Origin: an uncultured Phascolarctobacterium sp.
GTDB taxonomy: Bacteria > Bacillota > Negativicutes > Acidaminococcales > Acidaminococcaceae
Direction: 5' to 3'
Assembly (NCBI GenBank): GCA_900545535.1
Contig: UQZN01000024.1
Location: 1-34,361 of the forward strand
Length of the DNA: 34,361 bases
Part shown: piece by piece, positions 23,744-31,359 of the stretch
How the letters are laid out: each line of letters starts with the position of its first letter
Position numbering within the stretch: position 1 is the first letter of the stretch
Made by a program: the position numbers and the translations under genes
Notes under the pieces: generated by a model
What the model was told of the DNA's origin: nothing
Databases searched by the model: none
Seen by the model: the letters and a program-made list of their open reading frames with translations, nothing else

Positions 23744-24004
23744 ATGAATCGTAAAGAAAAATTCAAACAGGCTAATCGGGAAGCAAATGCCACCTGGTTA
23801 GCCCTTCTTATTGTCATCGTCTTTTGGTGCGTCGCCGGCTTTGGCCTTGCGGACGTTAAAGTAGAATTTTTCCAGACGCCTTTATGGGTCTGGGCCGGCT
23901 GCATCGGCACCTGGCTGTTTGCCATTGCCGTTTCTGTTATCCTTGCCAATCACATTTTCAAAGATATGGATTTAGACGACAAGGAGGATGAGATCAATGG
24001 GTAA
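23744..24004 (+). CDS. yhdT: YhdT family membrane protein (DUF997)
   Basis: This 86-residue protein has two transmembrane helices (about residues 18-36 and 47-70), with a positively charged start MNRKEKFKQANREANATW and an acidic tail. This is the pattern of YhdT/DUF997, which is encoded directly before the pantothenate symporter PanF in many bacteria. It may assist PanF, but its role is not established. GAAGGAG precedes the ATG. The stop overlaps the panF start by eight bases. Confidence 0.88.
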   Translation: MNRKEKFKQANREANATWLALLIVIVFWCVAGFGLADVKVEFFQTPLWVWAGCIGTWLFAIAVSVILANHIFKDMDLDDKEDEING

Positions 24005-25493
24005 TTTCCTCCACCTCTGGCCGGTCTTTTTATTCCTTATTTTTATGCTGGGGATCAGCTTCTGGGTGCAGCGAGCTTCCCGCAGTGACCGCCGGCAGAA
24101 TTTTGCCAAAGATTATTTTATCGGCGGACGCAGCCTGGGCGGTTTTGTCCTGGCGATGACCACCGTCGCAACCTATAGCTCAGTCAGCACTTTTGTCGGC
24201 GGCCCCGGCATGGCCTGGGTCATCGGTTATGGCTGGCTCTACATGGCGATCGTGCAGGTAGTAGTCATCTTCCTCGTTTTAGGTATTTTCGGCAAAAAGA
24301 TCGCTATGGTCTCGCGCAAAATCGACGCTGTCACCGTTGTTGACGTGATCCGCAGCCGTTACCAGTCTGATCTGCTGGCCAATATTTCCGCACTGGTAAT
24401 TGTCGCCTTCTTCTGTGCAACGATGGTAGCCCAGTTCGTAGGGGCAGCCAAACTTTTTGAAGCCGTTACAGGCTTTTCTTATGTCACAGGGCTGACACTG
24501 TTCGGCCTGATCGTAGTCTTTTATACCACTGTCGGCGGCTTCAAAGGCGTCGCTATCACCGACGCTATCTGTGCCGTCGCCATGATCATCGGCCTTTTCA
24601 TCCTGTTCTTCTCGATGCTGGAAACAGGCGGCGGCTACGAAAAAATCATGACCCACATCCAAACTAATCATCCCGATATGCTGGAACCGCTGTCCCGCGG
24701 TAAAATGCCGGTCTCGCTCTATATCAGCCAGTGGCTGCTGGTCGGTGTCTGTACACTGGCTCTGCCGCAATCAGTAGTACGCGGCATCAGCTACAAAAAT
24801 ACCAAAGCCCTGCATAACGCCATGATCATCGGTACTGTAGTCATCGGCGCCATGACCCTGATCGCCACCTGGATCGGCGTCCTCTCCAAAGGCGTACTGA
24901 CTGATACCCTGCAGGCTTACGGCGGCAGTGTTGACAACATTACGCCGCTCACTATCATCAGCACCATGGATCCCTTCTGGGCCGGTATCACCATCATCGG
25001 GCCCATCGCAGCTACGATCTCTACCGTTTCTTCGCTGCTGCTGGCGTCCTCCTCGGCCATCATCAAAGACGTTTACATGCATGAGTGCTCTAAACAAGGC
25101 AAAACCGTCAGCAACAATACAGTCAGACTTTTCAGTATGGGCGCTACCATTATCCTGGGCCTCGGCGTTTACTTTATCGCCATCGCCCCGCCCAGCGTGA
25201 TCTGGAAAATCAATATGTTCGCTTTTGGCGGTCTGGAAACAGCTTTCTTCTGGGTGCTGATCTTCGGCCTGTTCTGGAAAAAAGCCAACCGCACCGGCGC
25301 TGTTTGTGCCATGGCCGGCGGCGTGCTGGCTTACTGCACCACGATGGCGCTGCAGATAAAATTCTTCGACCTGCACCAGATCGTCATCGGTATCGGTGCT
25401 TCGCTGATTTTCTTCCTCATCGGCAATGCCTTCGGCAAAAACCATGACGAACATATTTTACGTATTTTCTTCCCCGAAAAATATCACGATTAA
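23997..25493 (+). CDS. panF: sodium/pantothenate symporter
   Basis: PanF imports pantothenate with sodium for coenzyme A synthesis. The 498-residue protein has about 13 predicted membrane helices and belongs to the sodium:solute symporter family, with KDYFIGGRSLGGFVLAMTT near the N-terminus and YTTVGGFKGVAITDA in the middle. The pairing with yhdT is what points to pantothenate instead of another SSS substrate. An ATG at 23988 directly touches the AAGGAGG site, so the start is ATG 23997, nine bases after it. A bidirectional terminator follows. Confidence 0.88.
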   Translation: MGNFLHLWPVFLFLIFMLGISFWVQRASRSDRRQNFAKDYFIGGRSLGGFVLAMTTVATYSSVSTFVGGPGMAWVIGYGWLYMAIVQVVVIFLVLGIFGKKIAMVSRKIDAVTVVDVIRSRYQSDLLANISALVIVAFFCATMVAQFVGAAKLFEAVTGFSYVTGLTLFGLIVVFYTTVGGFKGVAITDAICAVAMIIGLFILFFSMLETGGGYEKIMTHIQTNHPDMLEPLSRGKMPVSLYISQWLLVGVCTLALPQSVVRGISYKNTKALHNAMIIGTVVIGAMTLIATWIGVLSKGVLTDTLQAYGGSVDNITPLTIISTMDPFWAGITIIGPIAATISTVSSLLLASSSAIIKDVYMHECSKQGKTVSNNTVRLFSMGATIILGLGVYFIAIAPPSVIWKINMFAFGGLETAFFWVLIFGLFWKKANRTGAVCAMAGGVLAYCTTMALQIKFFDLHQIVIGIGASLIFFLIGNAFGKNHDEHILRIFFPEKYHD

Positions 25494-25503
25494 AACGCCC
25501 TGT

Positions 25504-25548
25504 AAAAAAGCTTCGCCAGCAGGATCAATCCTGCAGCGAAGCTTTTTT
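25504..25548. terminator. bidirectional terminator between panF and the exonuclease gene
   Basis: A long stem AAAAAAGCTTCGC/GCGAAGCTTTTTT with an inner GCAGGA/TCCTGC pair gives A- and T-runs on both sides. It serves the two convergent genes. Confidence 0.92.
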
Positions 25549-25555
25549 ATATCTT

Positions 25556-26152
25556 TTATTTTCCCAGTTCTGCCGCAGCGGCAAAGTACGCCTCCGGCGT
25601 CCAGCCGCCTGCCAGCAATTTTACCAGCAGTTTGCCAGTATTGGCAGCATCGTCATAAGCGGTATGCCACAAGCCGCCCGTATCGACGTTTTGTTCTTCC
25701 GTCGCCTTCTTCAGCCCGGTCGTATAACTGTCGCCCTTCATCAGCTTGTAGGCGGCCGCCAGATCAAGGTAATCCTCTTCTAAAACAGGGTTTTCCAGCT
25801 TATGCCGCCGGCAGCCTTCTGCCACTACCTTATAATCCTCATTGCCCCAGGCCACAAAATAAGTCTTGCCCGGTACATACAACGCTTTGATCTGCTCCAG
25901 CATCTCACTGAATTCGATAGCTGTCTCCATATCTTTTTCAGTGATCATACAGAAATCCATCCCCTCTTTAGCCTGCTTCGGATAAAAATGCGGATGGACA
26001 AAATTTTGGATCTTACCTGTGACTTCAAGAGAAGTTCCATCAAGCTTCACCGCGCCGATCTCAATGATTTCTGAAAAAAATCCCCGCGGCCGTCCCATTC
26101 TTTTAGTATATTGCGTAAACTCAAAGTCCGCTACAAAAAAATCCCTGCTCAT
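25556..26152 (-). CDS. DEDDh 3'-5' exonuclease (KapD-like)
   Basis: This 198-residue protein is a member of the DnaQ/RNase T exonuclease superfamily. The first acidic pair is in VADFEFT (Asp9, Glu11), the second Asp in AWGNEDYKVV, and the last in LWHTAYDDAANTGKLL, whose His and Asp form the H-x4-D of the DEDDh type. The best match by layout is KapD of Bacillus and the ERI-1 group, which act on RNA or DNA 3' ends. No polymerase gene is nearby. An extended -10 (TGT-TATAAT, 26188-26193) lies about 35 bases before the start. Confidence 0.87.
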   Translation of the reverse strand: MSRDFFVADFEFTQYTKRMGRPRGFFSEIIEIGAVKLDGTSLEVTGKIQNFVHPHFYPKQAKEGMDFCMITEKDMETAIEFSEMLEQIKALYVPGKTYFVAWGNEDYKVVAEGCRRHKLENPVLEEDYLDLAAAYKLMKGDSYTTGLKKATEEQNVDTGGLWHTAYDDAANTGKLLVKLLAGGWTPEAYFAAAAELGK

Positions 26153-26187
26153 CAGTCTGCCCCCAGCTACTCTAAATATTTATCCTC

Positions 26188-26196
26188 ATTATAACA
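26188..26196 (-). promoter_or_regulatory. extended -10 promoter of the exonuclease gene
   Basis: TGT-TATAAT on the minus strand (-10 at 26188-26193) has no good -35 partner. It lies about 35 bases before the start codon. Confidence 0.45.
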
Positions 26197-26257
26197 CTAT
26201 CTGCCATCAATGCGCTATCTGCTGAATTTTCCGAATTATAAAATTTTGCATAAATAC

Positions 26258-26286
26258 TTAAACTTTCCTTAAAATAATGCTAAAAT
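26258..26286 (+). promoter_or_regulatory. promoter of the EamA transporter gene
   Basis: A weak TTAAAC (26258-26263), a 17-nt spacer and an extended TGC-TAAAAT (26281-26286) precede the start by about 40 bases. Confidence 0.5.
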
Positions 26287-26327
26287 ATAAAAGTTCTTAC
26301 TTTTATAAATAACAGGGAGTGTTATAG

Positions 26328-27227
26328 ATGCAGCAACATCAACTTAAAGGCAGCCTGATGCTGTTTTTCTGCGCCTTGATCTGGGGCTTGGCCTTCGTAG
26401 CGCAAAGCGTCGGTGCCGACCACGTAGGCGCTTTCACCTTCAACGGTATCCGTTCGCTGATCGGCGCCGCTTTTCTGATCCCCTGCGCAGCCTTTTTTGA
26501 CCGGCTGGCCGGCAAGCCTTTTTCTATTTGGGGCACTGATAACAAGACCGAACGTCAGGACCTGATCACCGGCGGCATCGTCTGTGGTATCGTGCTGACG
26601 ATCGCCAGTACACTGCAGCAGATTGGCATCGGCTATACCTCTGTCGGTAAAGCCGGCTTCATCACCACCCTCTATATCGTTATCGTGCCCCTGTTCGGGC
26701 TCATCGTCCATAAAGCCGTTACCAGGCTGCAATGGCTCAGCGTTTTGATCGCCGCTGCCGGCATGTACTTCATCTGCATCAACGAAAATTTCAGCGTCAA
26801 CTACGGCGATATGATCATTTTCGCCTGCGCCTGCTTTTTCGCGCTGCATATCATCACCATCGAACGCTTCTCCGTATTGGTAGATGGTGTGCGGATGTCG
26901 CTGCTGCAATTTGCCGTCTGCGGCATTTTGAGCCTGCCGGCCATCTTCTTTTACGAAACGCCGACCTGGAAAGCACTTGAGGCGGCCTGGCTGCCGATCC
27001 TATATGCCGGCGTCATGTCCTGCGGCATCGCCTATACCCTGCAGATCCTCGGCCAGAAATACGTCAATGTTATTTTAGCTTCGATTATCCTCAGTATGGA
27101 ATCCGTCTTTTCCGTTCTGGCAGGCTGGCTGCTTCTGGGTCAGCAGCTTTCCCTGCGCGAACTTGGCGGCTGTGGCCTGGTCTTTGTCGCTATCCTGTTA
27201 GCTCAGCTGCCGCCCAAACGTCAATAA
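26328..27227 (+). CDS. EamA family (DMT superfamily) transporter
   Basis: This 299-residue protein has about ten hydrophobic helices in two repeated EamA domains, the usual architecture of drug/metabolite exporters. The first begins KGSLMLFFCALIWGLAFVAQ; the second contains VLIAAAGMYFICINE, then ILASIILSMESVFSVLAGWL, a family hallmark near the end. GGGAG precedes the ATG. Such proteins export amino acids, purines or other metabolites; the substrate here cannot be predicted. It is monocistronic, with a strong hairpin terminator after it. Confidence 0.92.
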   Translation: MQQHQLKGSLMLFFCALIWGLAFVAQSVGADHVGAFTFNGIRSLIGAAFLIPCAAFFDRLAGKPFSIWGTDNKTERQDLITGGIVCGIVLTIASTLQQIGIGYTSVGKAGFITTLYIVIVPLFGLIVHKAVTRLQWLSVLIAAAGMYFICINENFSVNYGDMIIFACACFFALHIITIERFSVLVDGVRMSLLQFAVCGILSLPAIFFYETPTWKALEAAWLPILYAGVMSCGIAYTLQILGQKYVNVILASIILSMESVFSVLAGWLLLGQQLSLRELGGCGLVFVAILLAQLPPKRQ

Positions 27228-27249
27228 ATCATTAATACGCACATAGATC

Positions 27250-27286
27250 AAACCCGCTTCTATAAAATTATAGAAGCGGGTTTTTA
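27250..27286. terminator. bidirectional terminator after the EamA gene
   Basis: A 14-bp perfect stem (AACCCGCTTCTATA and its complement) is followed by T5 on the plus strand. It also lies at the end of the convergent YgjP-like gene. Confidence 0.92.
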
Positions 27287-27943
27287 TCTTAACCACTGCA
27301 AAATATACGAATGCTCATGTAAATAACGCTGCCGCACCTGATAATCCGGCAAAATACTGGCTACACGCCGCCAAAACCGACAGCTGTGATTCATATTACC
27401 GATGTGACTCAGCTCATGCACGACCACATAATCCAAAACGGCCAGCGGATAAAATACCAGCCGCCAGGAAAAATTCAAATTGCCCTTCGTGCTGCAAGAG
27501 CCCCAACGCTTCGCCGCTGACGACAGCTTCACGTTTTGGTAAGTGACACCCATCTGCTCCGCAAAAAATGCAGTCCGTTCCTGCAAAACCAGTAAAGCCT
27601 GCCCACGCAGCCATTTTTCCAGCGCCTGCTGCGAATCCCGCTGCGGGCACAGCAGTACCGCACCATTTTCCTGCACCTCTTTCACCTCTGCCAACCGCAA
27701 AGTATATCTTTTATCCAATACAGGCAGCTGTATTCCGTCTGCCACTAAAAACTGCCGCTTTTTCTGCACGGCAGCATACTGCTGCTGCTTCTGCAGTATC
27801 CAGGCGGTTTTTTCCTGCACAAAGCCTTCTATATCGCTTAAACGTGCCTGCAGCGGCGCCCGTACGCTGCATTTACCCTCGCTGTCGATCACGATGGCAA
27901 GCGTCCTGCGTTTACTTCTGATCAACTCATAAGCTACTGTCAT
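27284..27943 (-). CDS. YgjP-like M48 family metallopeptidase (DUF45)
   Basis: This 219-residue protein carries the zinc motif VVHELSH (His176, Glu177, His180) followed by NMNHSCRFWRRV, and the preceding KRWGSCSTKGNLNFSWRLVF typical of the DUF45/YgjP family. Its N-terminal half is a beta-rich region starting YELIRSKRRTLAI. The family is a predicted metal-dependent hydrolase whose substrates are not known. The start is decided by the ribosome site: GGAG lies six bases before ATG 27943, and that site overlaps an upstream ATG (27955) which lacks its own. It follows the ADP-ribosylglycohydrolase gene by 38 bases. Confidence 0.9.
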   Translation of the reverse strand: MTVAYELIRSKRRTLAIVIDSEGKCSVRAPLQARLSDIEGFVQEKTAWILQKQQQYAAVQKKRQFLVADGIQLPVLDKRYTLRLAEVKEVQENGAVLLCPQRDSQQALEKWLRGQALLVLQERTAFFAEQMGVTYQNVKLSSAAKRWGSCSTKGNLNFSWRLVFYPLAVLDYVVVHELSHIGNMNHSCRFWRRVASILPDYQVRQRYLHEHSYILQWLR

Positions 27944-27981
27944 TCCTGTCTCCATATCGTTCTGTAGTTTTCTTCATCACG

Positions 27982-28896
27982 CTAACCGCACACTCTGACT
28001 ATTGCTTCCAGATTTTTCAGCCCGGCCAGCCATTCGCGCGGAATACTGTCATAGCCATAATATAAACCTGCCAGGCTGCCGGCAACAGCCGCTACCGTAT
28101 CGGCATCGTCACCCAGATTTACTGCCCACAGCAGGCACTCGCGGTACGAATCCGTATTAGCCAGACACCACAACGCCGCTTCCAGCGTATCTACCACATA
28201 ACCGCTGCTCTCTATCTCAGCAGCCGGCAGATCATACAAACTGCGGTCAATAATACGGCTGTAATAATGCAGCTCCCTGTTATCATCGGTATCGGCCACC
28301 TGCCGCAGCTCCTCCACAGCCTTCGCCACACCACGCATCAGCAAGGTATGCAGTTTAAAGCGTTCGCGGTGCTGAATGATCTCACCGGCAACAGTACAAT
28401 ATAAAAAGCAGCCCAAAGTACAGCAAATATGCGCGTGAGTCAGTGCCGACACATTCCTGATAGCTTCATAACGATTAGCTTCCGGATGAGCCTGCAAATA
28501 AAACTCCACCGGTAAGATTCGCATCAGCGAACCATTACCGCAGTTCCATTGGTTACGAAGAGCGCAGCGTTCCAACGGCATCCTGTTCAAATAATTCAGC
28601 AGCGCCTGCTTCGTTGTCGCACCAACGTCAAACGCCGTCCCCTCCGGTGTCAGATACCCCTCCTGCAGCCAGCCGGCAAAACGGCGCATCAAATCATAAT
28701 AATCCAGCCGCCAGTCATTTTCACGCAGGCTCGCTAACGTGCACAAAGTCAGGCTGGTATCGTCCGACCATAAGCCCTGCTGCATTGCCAGTACCGGACT
28801 GAATTTTAAACTCTCGCGGCTTTTGCCCTGTGCCGGATAGCCCAAAGCATCACCTACCGCCAGCCCCAGTATGCCGTTTAAAATATGATCAGTCAT
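27982..28896 (-). CDS. ADP-ribosylglycohydrolase family protein
   Basis: The family (DraG, ARH) removes ADP-ribose from proteins or cleaves related N-glycosidic bonds using a two-magnesium centre. The metal residues are visible: SDDTS at 44-48 near the N-terminus and NLGDDADTVAAVAG near residues 260-273. NGSLMRILPV and THAH in the middle are also family hallmarks. The 304-residue length is normal. The start overlaps the DUF1653 stop by eight bases, so translation is probably coupled. No ADP-ribosyltransferase is recognisable nearby, so the target is unknown. Confidence 0.92.
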   Translation of the reverse strand: MTDHILNGILGLAVGDALGYPAQGKSRESLKFSPVLAMQQGLWSDDTSLTLCTLASLRENDWRLDYYDLMRRFAGWLQEGYLTPEGTAFDVGATTKQALLNYLNRMPLERCALRNQWNCGNGSLMRILPVEFYLQAHPEANRYEAIRNVSALTHAHICCTLGCFLYCTVAGEIIQHRERFKLHTLLMRGVAKAVEELRQVADTDDNRELHYYSRIIDRSLYDLPAAEIESSGYVVDTLEAALWCLANTDSYRECLLWAVNLGDDADTVAAVAGSLAGLYYGYDSIPREWLAGLKNLEAIVRVCG

Positions 28897-29128
28897 GATT
28901 TTCTTCTACCAGCTCAAAACGGTACTGCTGCTCCGCCTCGGGATACTTTTCACGATCAACCTCAGAAGCAAACATCGCATAAGGCCGTACATAATAGGCA
29001 AACTCATCATACAAGGCCTGATAAACAACGCACTGCTCACCTGTTTCCGTATGCTGCGCCACGACCAGCACTTTATAAGCCTTACCTTTAAAATGCCGGT
29101 AGATCCTGCCTGCTAAAATCTTACGCAT
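28889..29128 (-). CDS. DUF1653 protein
   Basis: This 79-residue protein fits DUF1653, a small beta-rich family: GRIYRHFKGKAYKVLVVAQH, then TGEQCVVYQALYD and a tail YRFELVEENHD. Family members are common in bacteria and phages and lack a known function. The frame is open further upstream, but ATG 29128 follows GAGGT at good distance and gives the family N-terminus. Its end overlaps the ADP-ribosylglycohydrolase start. Confidence 0.88.
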   Translation of the reverse strand: MRKILAGRIYRHFKGKAYKVLVVAQHTETGEQCVVYQALYDEFAYYVRPYAMFASEVDREKYPEAEQQYRFELVEENHD

Positions 29129-29178
29129 AAAAATTACCTCATTACAATATCTAAAATTTATTATTTTCAAAGACTGTT

Positions 29179-29610
29179 TTAAACTTCACGGTTCAGCCCT
29201 TCATGGGCCAGTTCCAGACTCTCTACCGCTATTTCTTCACTGCCAGTGCTAACATCAGGACAGCTCCACTTAACAGGCCAGGCGTTAAAAATCTGCCAGC
29301 GTGCTACAGCTTTTTGGTCATCACCCAAAAGCTCGATCATCACATTTTTCCGCTCAAGATCGCCCTTCTTAATACTTGCAAACCAATCCGTCCAATACTG
29401 CGAATCAGCCATCCCCCATTTCAGTGTCACGTTGCCAAACTTTACAAAACCCGGCATTCTCCCAGGTGCAGCGGCCTGATGATTGCCTTCCCTGTATTCA
29501 ATCGGATCGACGTCTATATTAGGTGCTGAAACCTCTGAAAAATTCCCTACTGATTTATCATCTATCAAAACATTATAATTATATTTTTTAAAAGGGTATA
29601 CTGTTGCCAT
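29179..29610 (-). CDS. contractile tail tube protein (T4 gp19/PVC1-like), orphan
   Basis: This 143-residue protein matches the phage tail tube family of contractile injection systems (T4 gp19, Afp1/PVC1). The consensus is intact: YNYNVLIDDKSVGNFSEVSA, IEYREGNHQ, KFGNVTLKWG, a middle helix region, and FNAWPVKWSCPDVSTGSEEI with a final LELAHEGL. Such proteins stack as hexameric rings to form the inner tube of a tail or extracellular injection system. No sheath, baseplate, spike, terminal cap or AAA ATPase gene is present in the window. The start is ATG 29610, nine bases after GGAG. The gene lies 50 bases upstream of the DUF1653 gene, so it may be cotranscribed with it. Confidence 0.88.
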   Translation of the reverse strand: MATVYPFKKYNYNVLIDDKSVGNFSEVSAPNIDVDPIEYREGNHQAAAPGRMPGFVKFGNVTLKWGMADSQYWTDWFASIKKGDLERKNVMIELLGDDQKAVARWQIFNAWPVKWSCPDVSTGSEEIAVESLELAHEGLNREV

Positions 29611-29798
29611 TTTCACTCACTCCTTTATAATTGCTGCCCGATATCTCACCGCAGCCTGCACCTATATTTTAACCTATTTCAGCGTCAGACGGCCAGCAAA
29701 ATAATTATAAACTGCAAATAAAAGAAACAGTCTGCAGCAATCATCACAAGCTACAGACTGTCTCAATCACAGCGCTCAACTAATTTATATCTGTGCAG
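29611..29798. other. intergenic region before the tube gene
   Basis: It contains the terminator hairpin at 29727-29761 and an AT-rich stretch with a TAAAAT about 55 bases before the tube gene start. No well-spaced -35 is visible, and no other gene was found. Confidence 0.4.
29720..29761 (-). terminator. terminator after the small membrane protein gene
   Basis: On the minus strand ACAGTCTG/CAGACTGT with an inner AGC/GCT pair forms a hairpin followed by a T-rich tail. It lies about 40 bases after the stop of the 85-residue gene. Confidence 0.7.
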
Positions 29799-30056
29799 CT
29801 AGATAAAATCTAAAAGCGTTACCGGCAATAACTGCATACCAAAGGCCGGCAAAATAACCAGTAAAGCATCGGCAATCAGCAACAGTACCGTGCTCCAAAA
29901 CAACAGCTTGCTCAAAATATGCTCTTCCCGTTCCTCTTCAGTAAGATTACGTAAAAGAATATTTTCGACGACAAAACTGGCGGCACCATAATACAGGCCG
30001 ATCACTGCCAGGCTCATAACTACCGTACCCAACTCACCGCTGACTTTGATTCTCAT
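29799..30056 (-). CDS. hypothetical two-helix membrane protein, 85 residues
   Basis: I do not recognise this protein. It has two transmembrane helices (about residues 9-31 and 50-73) separated by a charged cytoplasmic-like loop (LRNLTEEEREEHILSK). It has no cleavable signal peptide. An AGGGG site precedes the ATG and a terminator follows, which supports a real gene, but codon and family evidence are limited. It is monocistronic. Confidence 0.6.
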   Translation of the reverse strand: MRIKVSGELGTVVMSLAVIGLYYGAASFVVENILLRNLTEEEREEHILSKLLFWSTVLLLIADALLVILPAFGMQLLPVTLLDFI

Positions 30057-30200
30057 AATTTACATCCCCTGTCTTTAGTATGTTTTTTATTAGCTATAAG
30101 TTTTGTCTAACAATATAACATATATTATTAGCAAAGTCACTATACAGATTTAAAATTAACTGTCCGCTTAATTCTATACCATCATCTGATAAGAAAGTCA

Positions 30201-30229
30201 TTGCCAGCAATCTATATCTGTGTTATAAT
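30201..30229 (+). promoter_or_regulatory. promoter of the second candidate small RNA
   Basis: TTGCCA (30201-30206), a 17-nt spacer and TGT-TATAAT (-10 30224-30229) form a strong promoter with an extended -10. Confidence 0.75.
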
Positions 30230-30236
30230 CTCACTT

Positions 30237-30309
30237 GATATTGATGAGCCGATATCTTTTGCTCCGCCTGGAGCACAAAGCACCTGCGTTTTCACGCAGG
30301 TGCTTTTGT
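30237..30309 (+). ncRNA. candidate small RNA (three hairpins)
   Basis: The expected transcript starts near 30237 and is about 72 nt long. It can fold into GATAT/ATATC around a 10-nt loop, then GCTCC-GCCT-GGAGC, and ends with a strong terminator stem followed by T4. There is no open reading frame with a ribosome site. Downstream on the plus strand lies only the antisense of the tRNA-Val unit, so this is not a leader of a coding gene. I do not recognise the family. Confidence 0.6.
30277..30307 (+). terminator. terminator of the second candidate small RNA
   Basis: A perfect 13-bp stem AAAGCACCTGCGT/ACGCAGGTGCTTT with a TTTC loop runs into a T4 tail. Confidence 0.9.
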
Positions 30310-30334
30310 ATTTTAAATTTACAGACAGCATGGC

Positions 30335-30374
30335 AAAAAATCAACCCCATAACTTCCACAGAAGTTATGGGGTT
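30335..30374 (-). terminator. terminator after tRNA-Val
   Basis: On the minus strand a perfect 14-bp stem AACCCCATAACTTC and its complement, with a 4-nt loop, is followed by G-A and six T. It lies 11 bases after the tRNA. Confidence 0.9.
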
Positions 30375-30385
30375 ACTCTTCAATT

Positions 30386-30462
30386 TGGTGGAACTAACTG
30401 GACTCGAACCAGTGACCCCCTCGATGTCAACGAGGTACTCTAACCAACTGAGCTATAGTTCC
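30386..30462 (-). tRNA. tRNA-Val (GAC)
   Basis: The 77-nt cloverleaf is complete on the minus strand. The acceptor stem is GGAACTA/TAGTTCC, the D arm GCTC-AGTTGGTTA-GAGT, the anticodon arm CCTCG-TTGACAT-CGAGG and the T arm ACTGG-TTCGAGT-CCAGT. The anticodon GAC reads Val codons GUC and GUU. CCA is encoded after discriminator A. It is a single-gene unit with its own promoter and terminator. Confidence 0.97.
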
Positions 30463-30473
30463 GCAACGATGTT

Positions 30474-30502
30474 ATTTTAGCGCAGAATCGCCTTTTTGTC
30501 AA
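30474..30502 (-). promoter_or_regulatory. promoter of tRNA-Val
   Basis: A perfect TTGACA (30497-30502), a 17-nt spacer and TAAAAT (30474-30479) on the minus strand place the transcript start about five bases before the tRNA. Confidence 0.85.
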
Positions 30503-30547
30503 GCTATGGCAGTATAAAAGCCATTATACGCTGAATTTTACGGCAAT

Positions 30548-31228
30548 TTATTCTCTGATCGTGACTTTACTGCCAACCTGAACATAAGGCAGAAGCTCCA
30601 GCAGCTCGTCATTCCTCATTCTCACGCAGCCTTCCGAAGCCATCGTACCGATAGATTCCGGCGCGTGTGTGCCATGGATGCCGATGCCGTCCCAGCCTGT
30701 TACCAGCGAAATAAATTTAGGTCCGTAAGCGCCTTTGATCTCGCCCTTACCATCACCGAAATCATGCGTCCAATACGACGCATCTAAAATCTCGTCCACC
30801 TCAAAATTACCTGTCGGCGTAGTCATATCGCCGGCACGCTGCTTTTGCCCAGGCTTAGCACCAACGGCAACGCCCCACTGCTTAACTACTTCGTTGTCTT
30901 TCAGCACATACAGCTTGTAATCACTTTTATCTATCAATATCGTATAGACCGTTTTAGCCGCTGCCGGCTGCTTCTGTTCTTCCTTCGTCGGTTCTAAAGC
31001 AGGTTTTTCAGGCTTTACCTCCTGCTTTGGCTGCTCAATCGGCGTCGCAGTCTGTGTCTGCATAGTTTGCTGCGTCGCCTGCCGCTCTTTACTGATCCCA
31101 TCCAAATACCACAAAGCACCCGATACCAGTACGCCGATCAAAATTATTACAGCAGCGATCTGTTTCTGTTGACGGCGTCTACGTCTGGCACTTTCTTCTT
31201 TGAACTGATCTCTATATGATTTACTCAC
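30548..31228 (-). CDS. L,D-transpeptidase (YkuD domain)
   Basis: These enzymes form 3-3 crosslinks in peptidoglycan or attach proteins to it. The 226-residue protein has an N-terminal transmembrane helix (residues 22-42) after a basic stretch, then a Gln/Pro/Glu-rich linker of about 50 residues. The YkuD domain runs from about residue 94 to the end, with the catalytic motif HGTHAPESIG, then SEGCVRM with the active-site Cys201. The start is GTG 31228, after AAAGGGG. It is monocistronic, with a promoter at 31252-31280. The exact crosslinking role is inferred from the family. Confidence 0.94.
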   Translation of the reverse strand: MSKSYRDQFKEESARRRRRQQKQIAAVIILIGVLVSGALWYLDGISKERQATQQTMQTQTATPIEQPKQEVKPEKPALEPTKEEQKQPAAAKTVYTILIDKSDYKLYVLKDNEVVKQWGVAVGAKPGQKQRAGDMTTPTGNFEVDEILDASYWTHDFGDGKGEIKGAYGPKFISLVTGWDGIGIHGTHAPESIGTMASEGCVRMRNDELLELLPYVQVGSKVTIRE

Positions 31229-31251
31229 AGTAACATCCCCTTTATGTGTTT

Positions 31252-31280
31252 ATGGTATAACCGTTGCCTATTTTTGTCAA
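31252..31280 (-). promoter_or_regulatory. promoter of the L,D-transpeptidase gene
   Basis: A perfect TTGACA (31275-31280), a 17-nt spacer and TACCAT (31252-31257) on the minus strand. It stands back to back with the plus-strand promoter at 31295-31323. Confidence 0.7.
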
Positions 31281-31294
31281 TCGCTGCAAAAACA

Positions 31295-31323
31295 TTTACC
31301 GGCCGTTATATCCGTGCTAAAAT
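31295..31323 (+). promoter_or_regulatory. promoter of the 78-residue plus-strand gene
   Basis: TTTACC (31295-31300), a 17-nt spacer and an extended TGC-TAAAAT (31318-31323) lie about 35 bases before the start. Confidence 0.6.
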
Positions 31324-31359
31324 ATACATAACGATCAACAACTGATGACGGAGGGCTGT

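Larger units (their letters stand above)
30057..30385. other. intergenic region with a small RNA and terminators
   Basis: No protein gene is evident. The stretch holds the plus-strand promoter and candidate small RNA (30201-30309) and the terminator of the tRNA-Val unit on the opposite strand (30335-30374). Confidence 0.6.

Noticed and set aside
24279..25454. Two long minus-strand open frames opposite panF
   Set aside because: They are mirror frames of a well-supported membrane transporter, with Asp/His/Gln-rich composition typical of antisense translation.
26322..26909. Minus-strand open frame of 195 codons opposite the EamA gene
   Set aside because: Antisense composition and no ribosome site; the plus-strand transporter is clear.
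30237..30260. Hammerhead-like TGATGAG in the second small RNA
   Set aside because: The GAAA core strand, stem II and cleavage site are missing, so only a chance heptamer remains.
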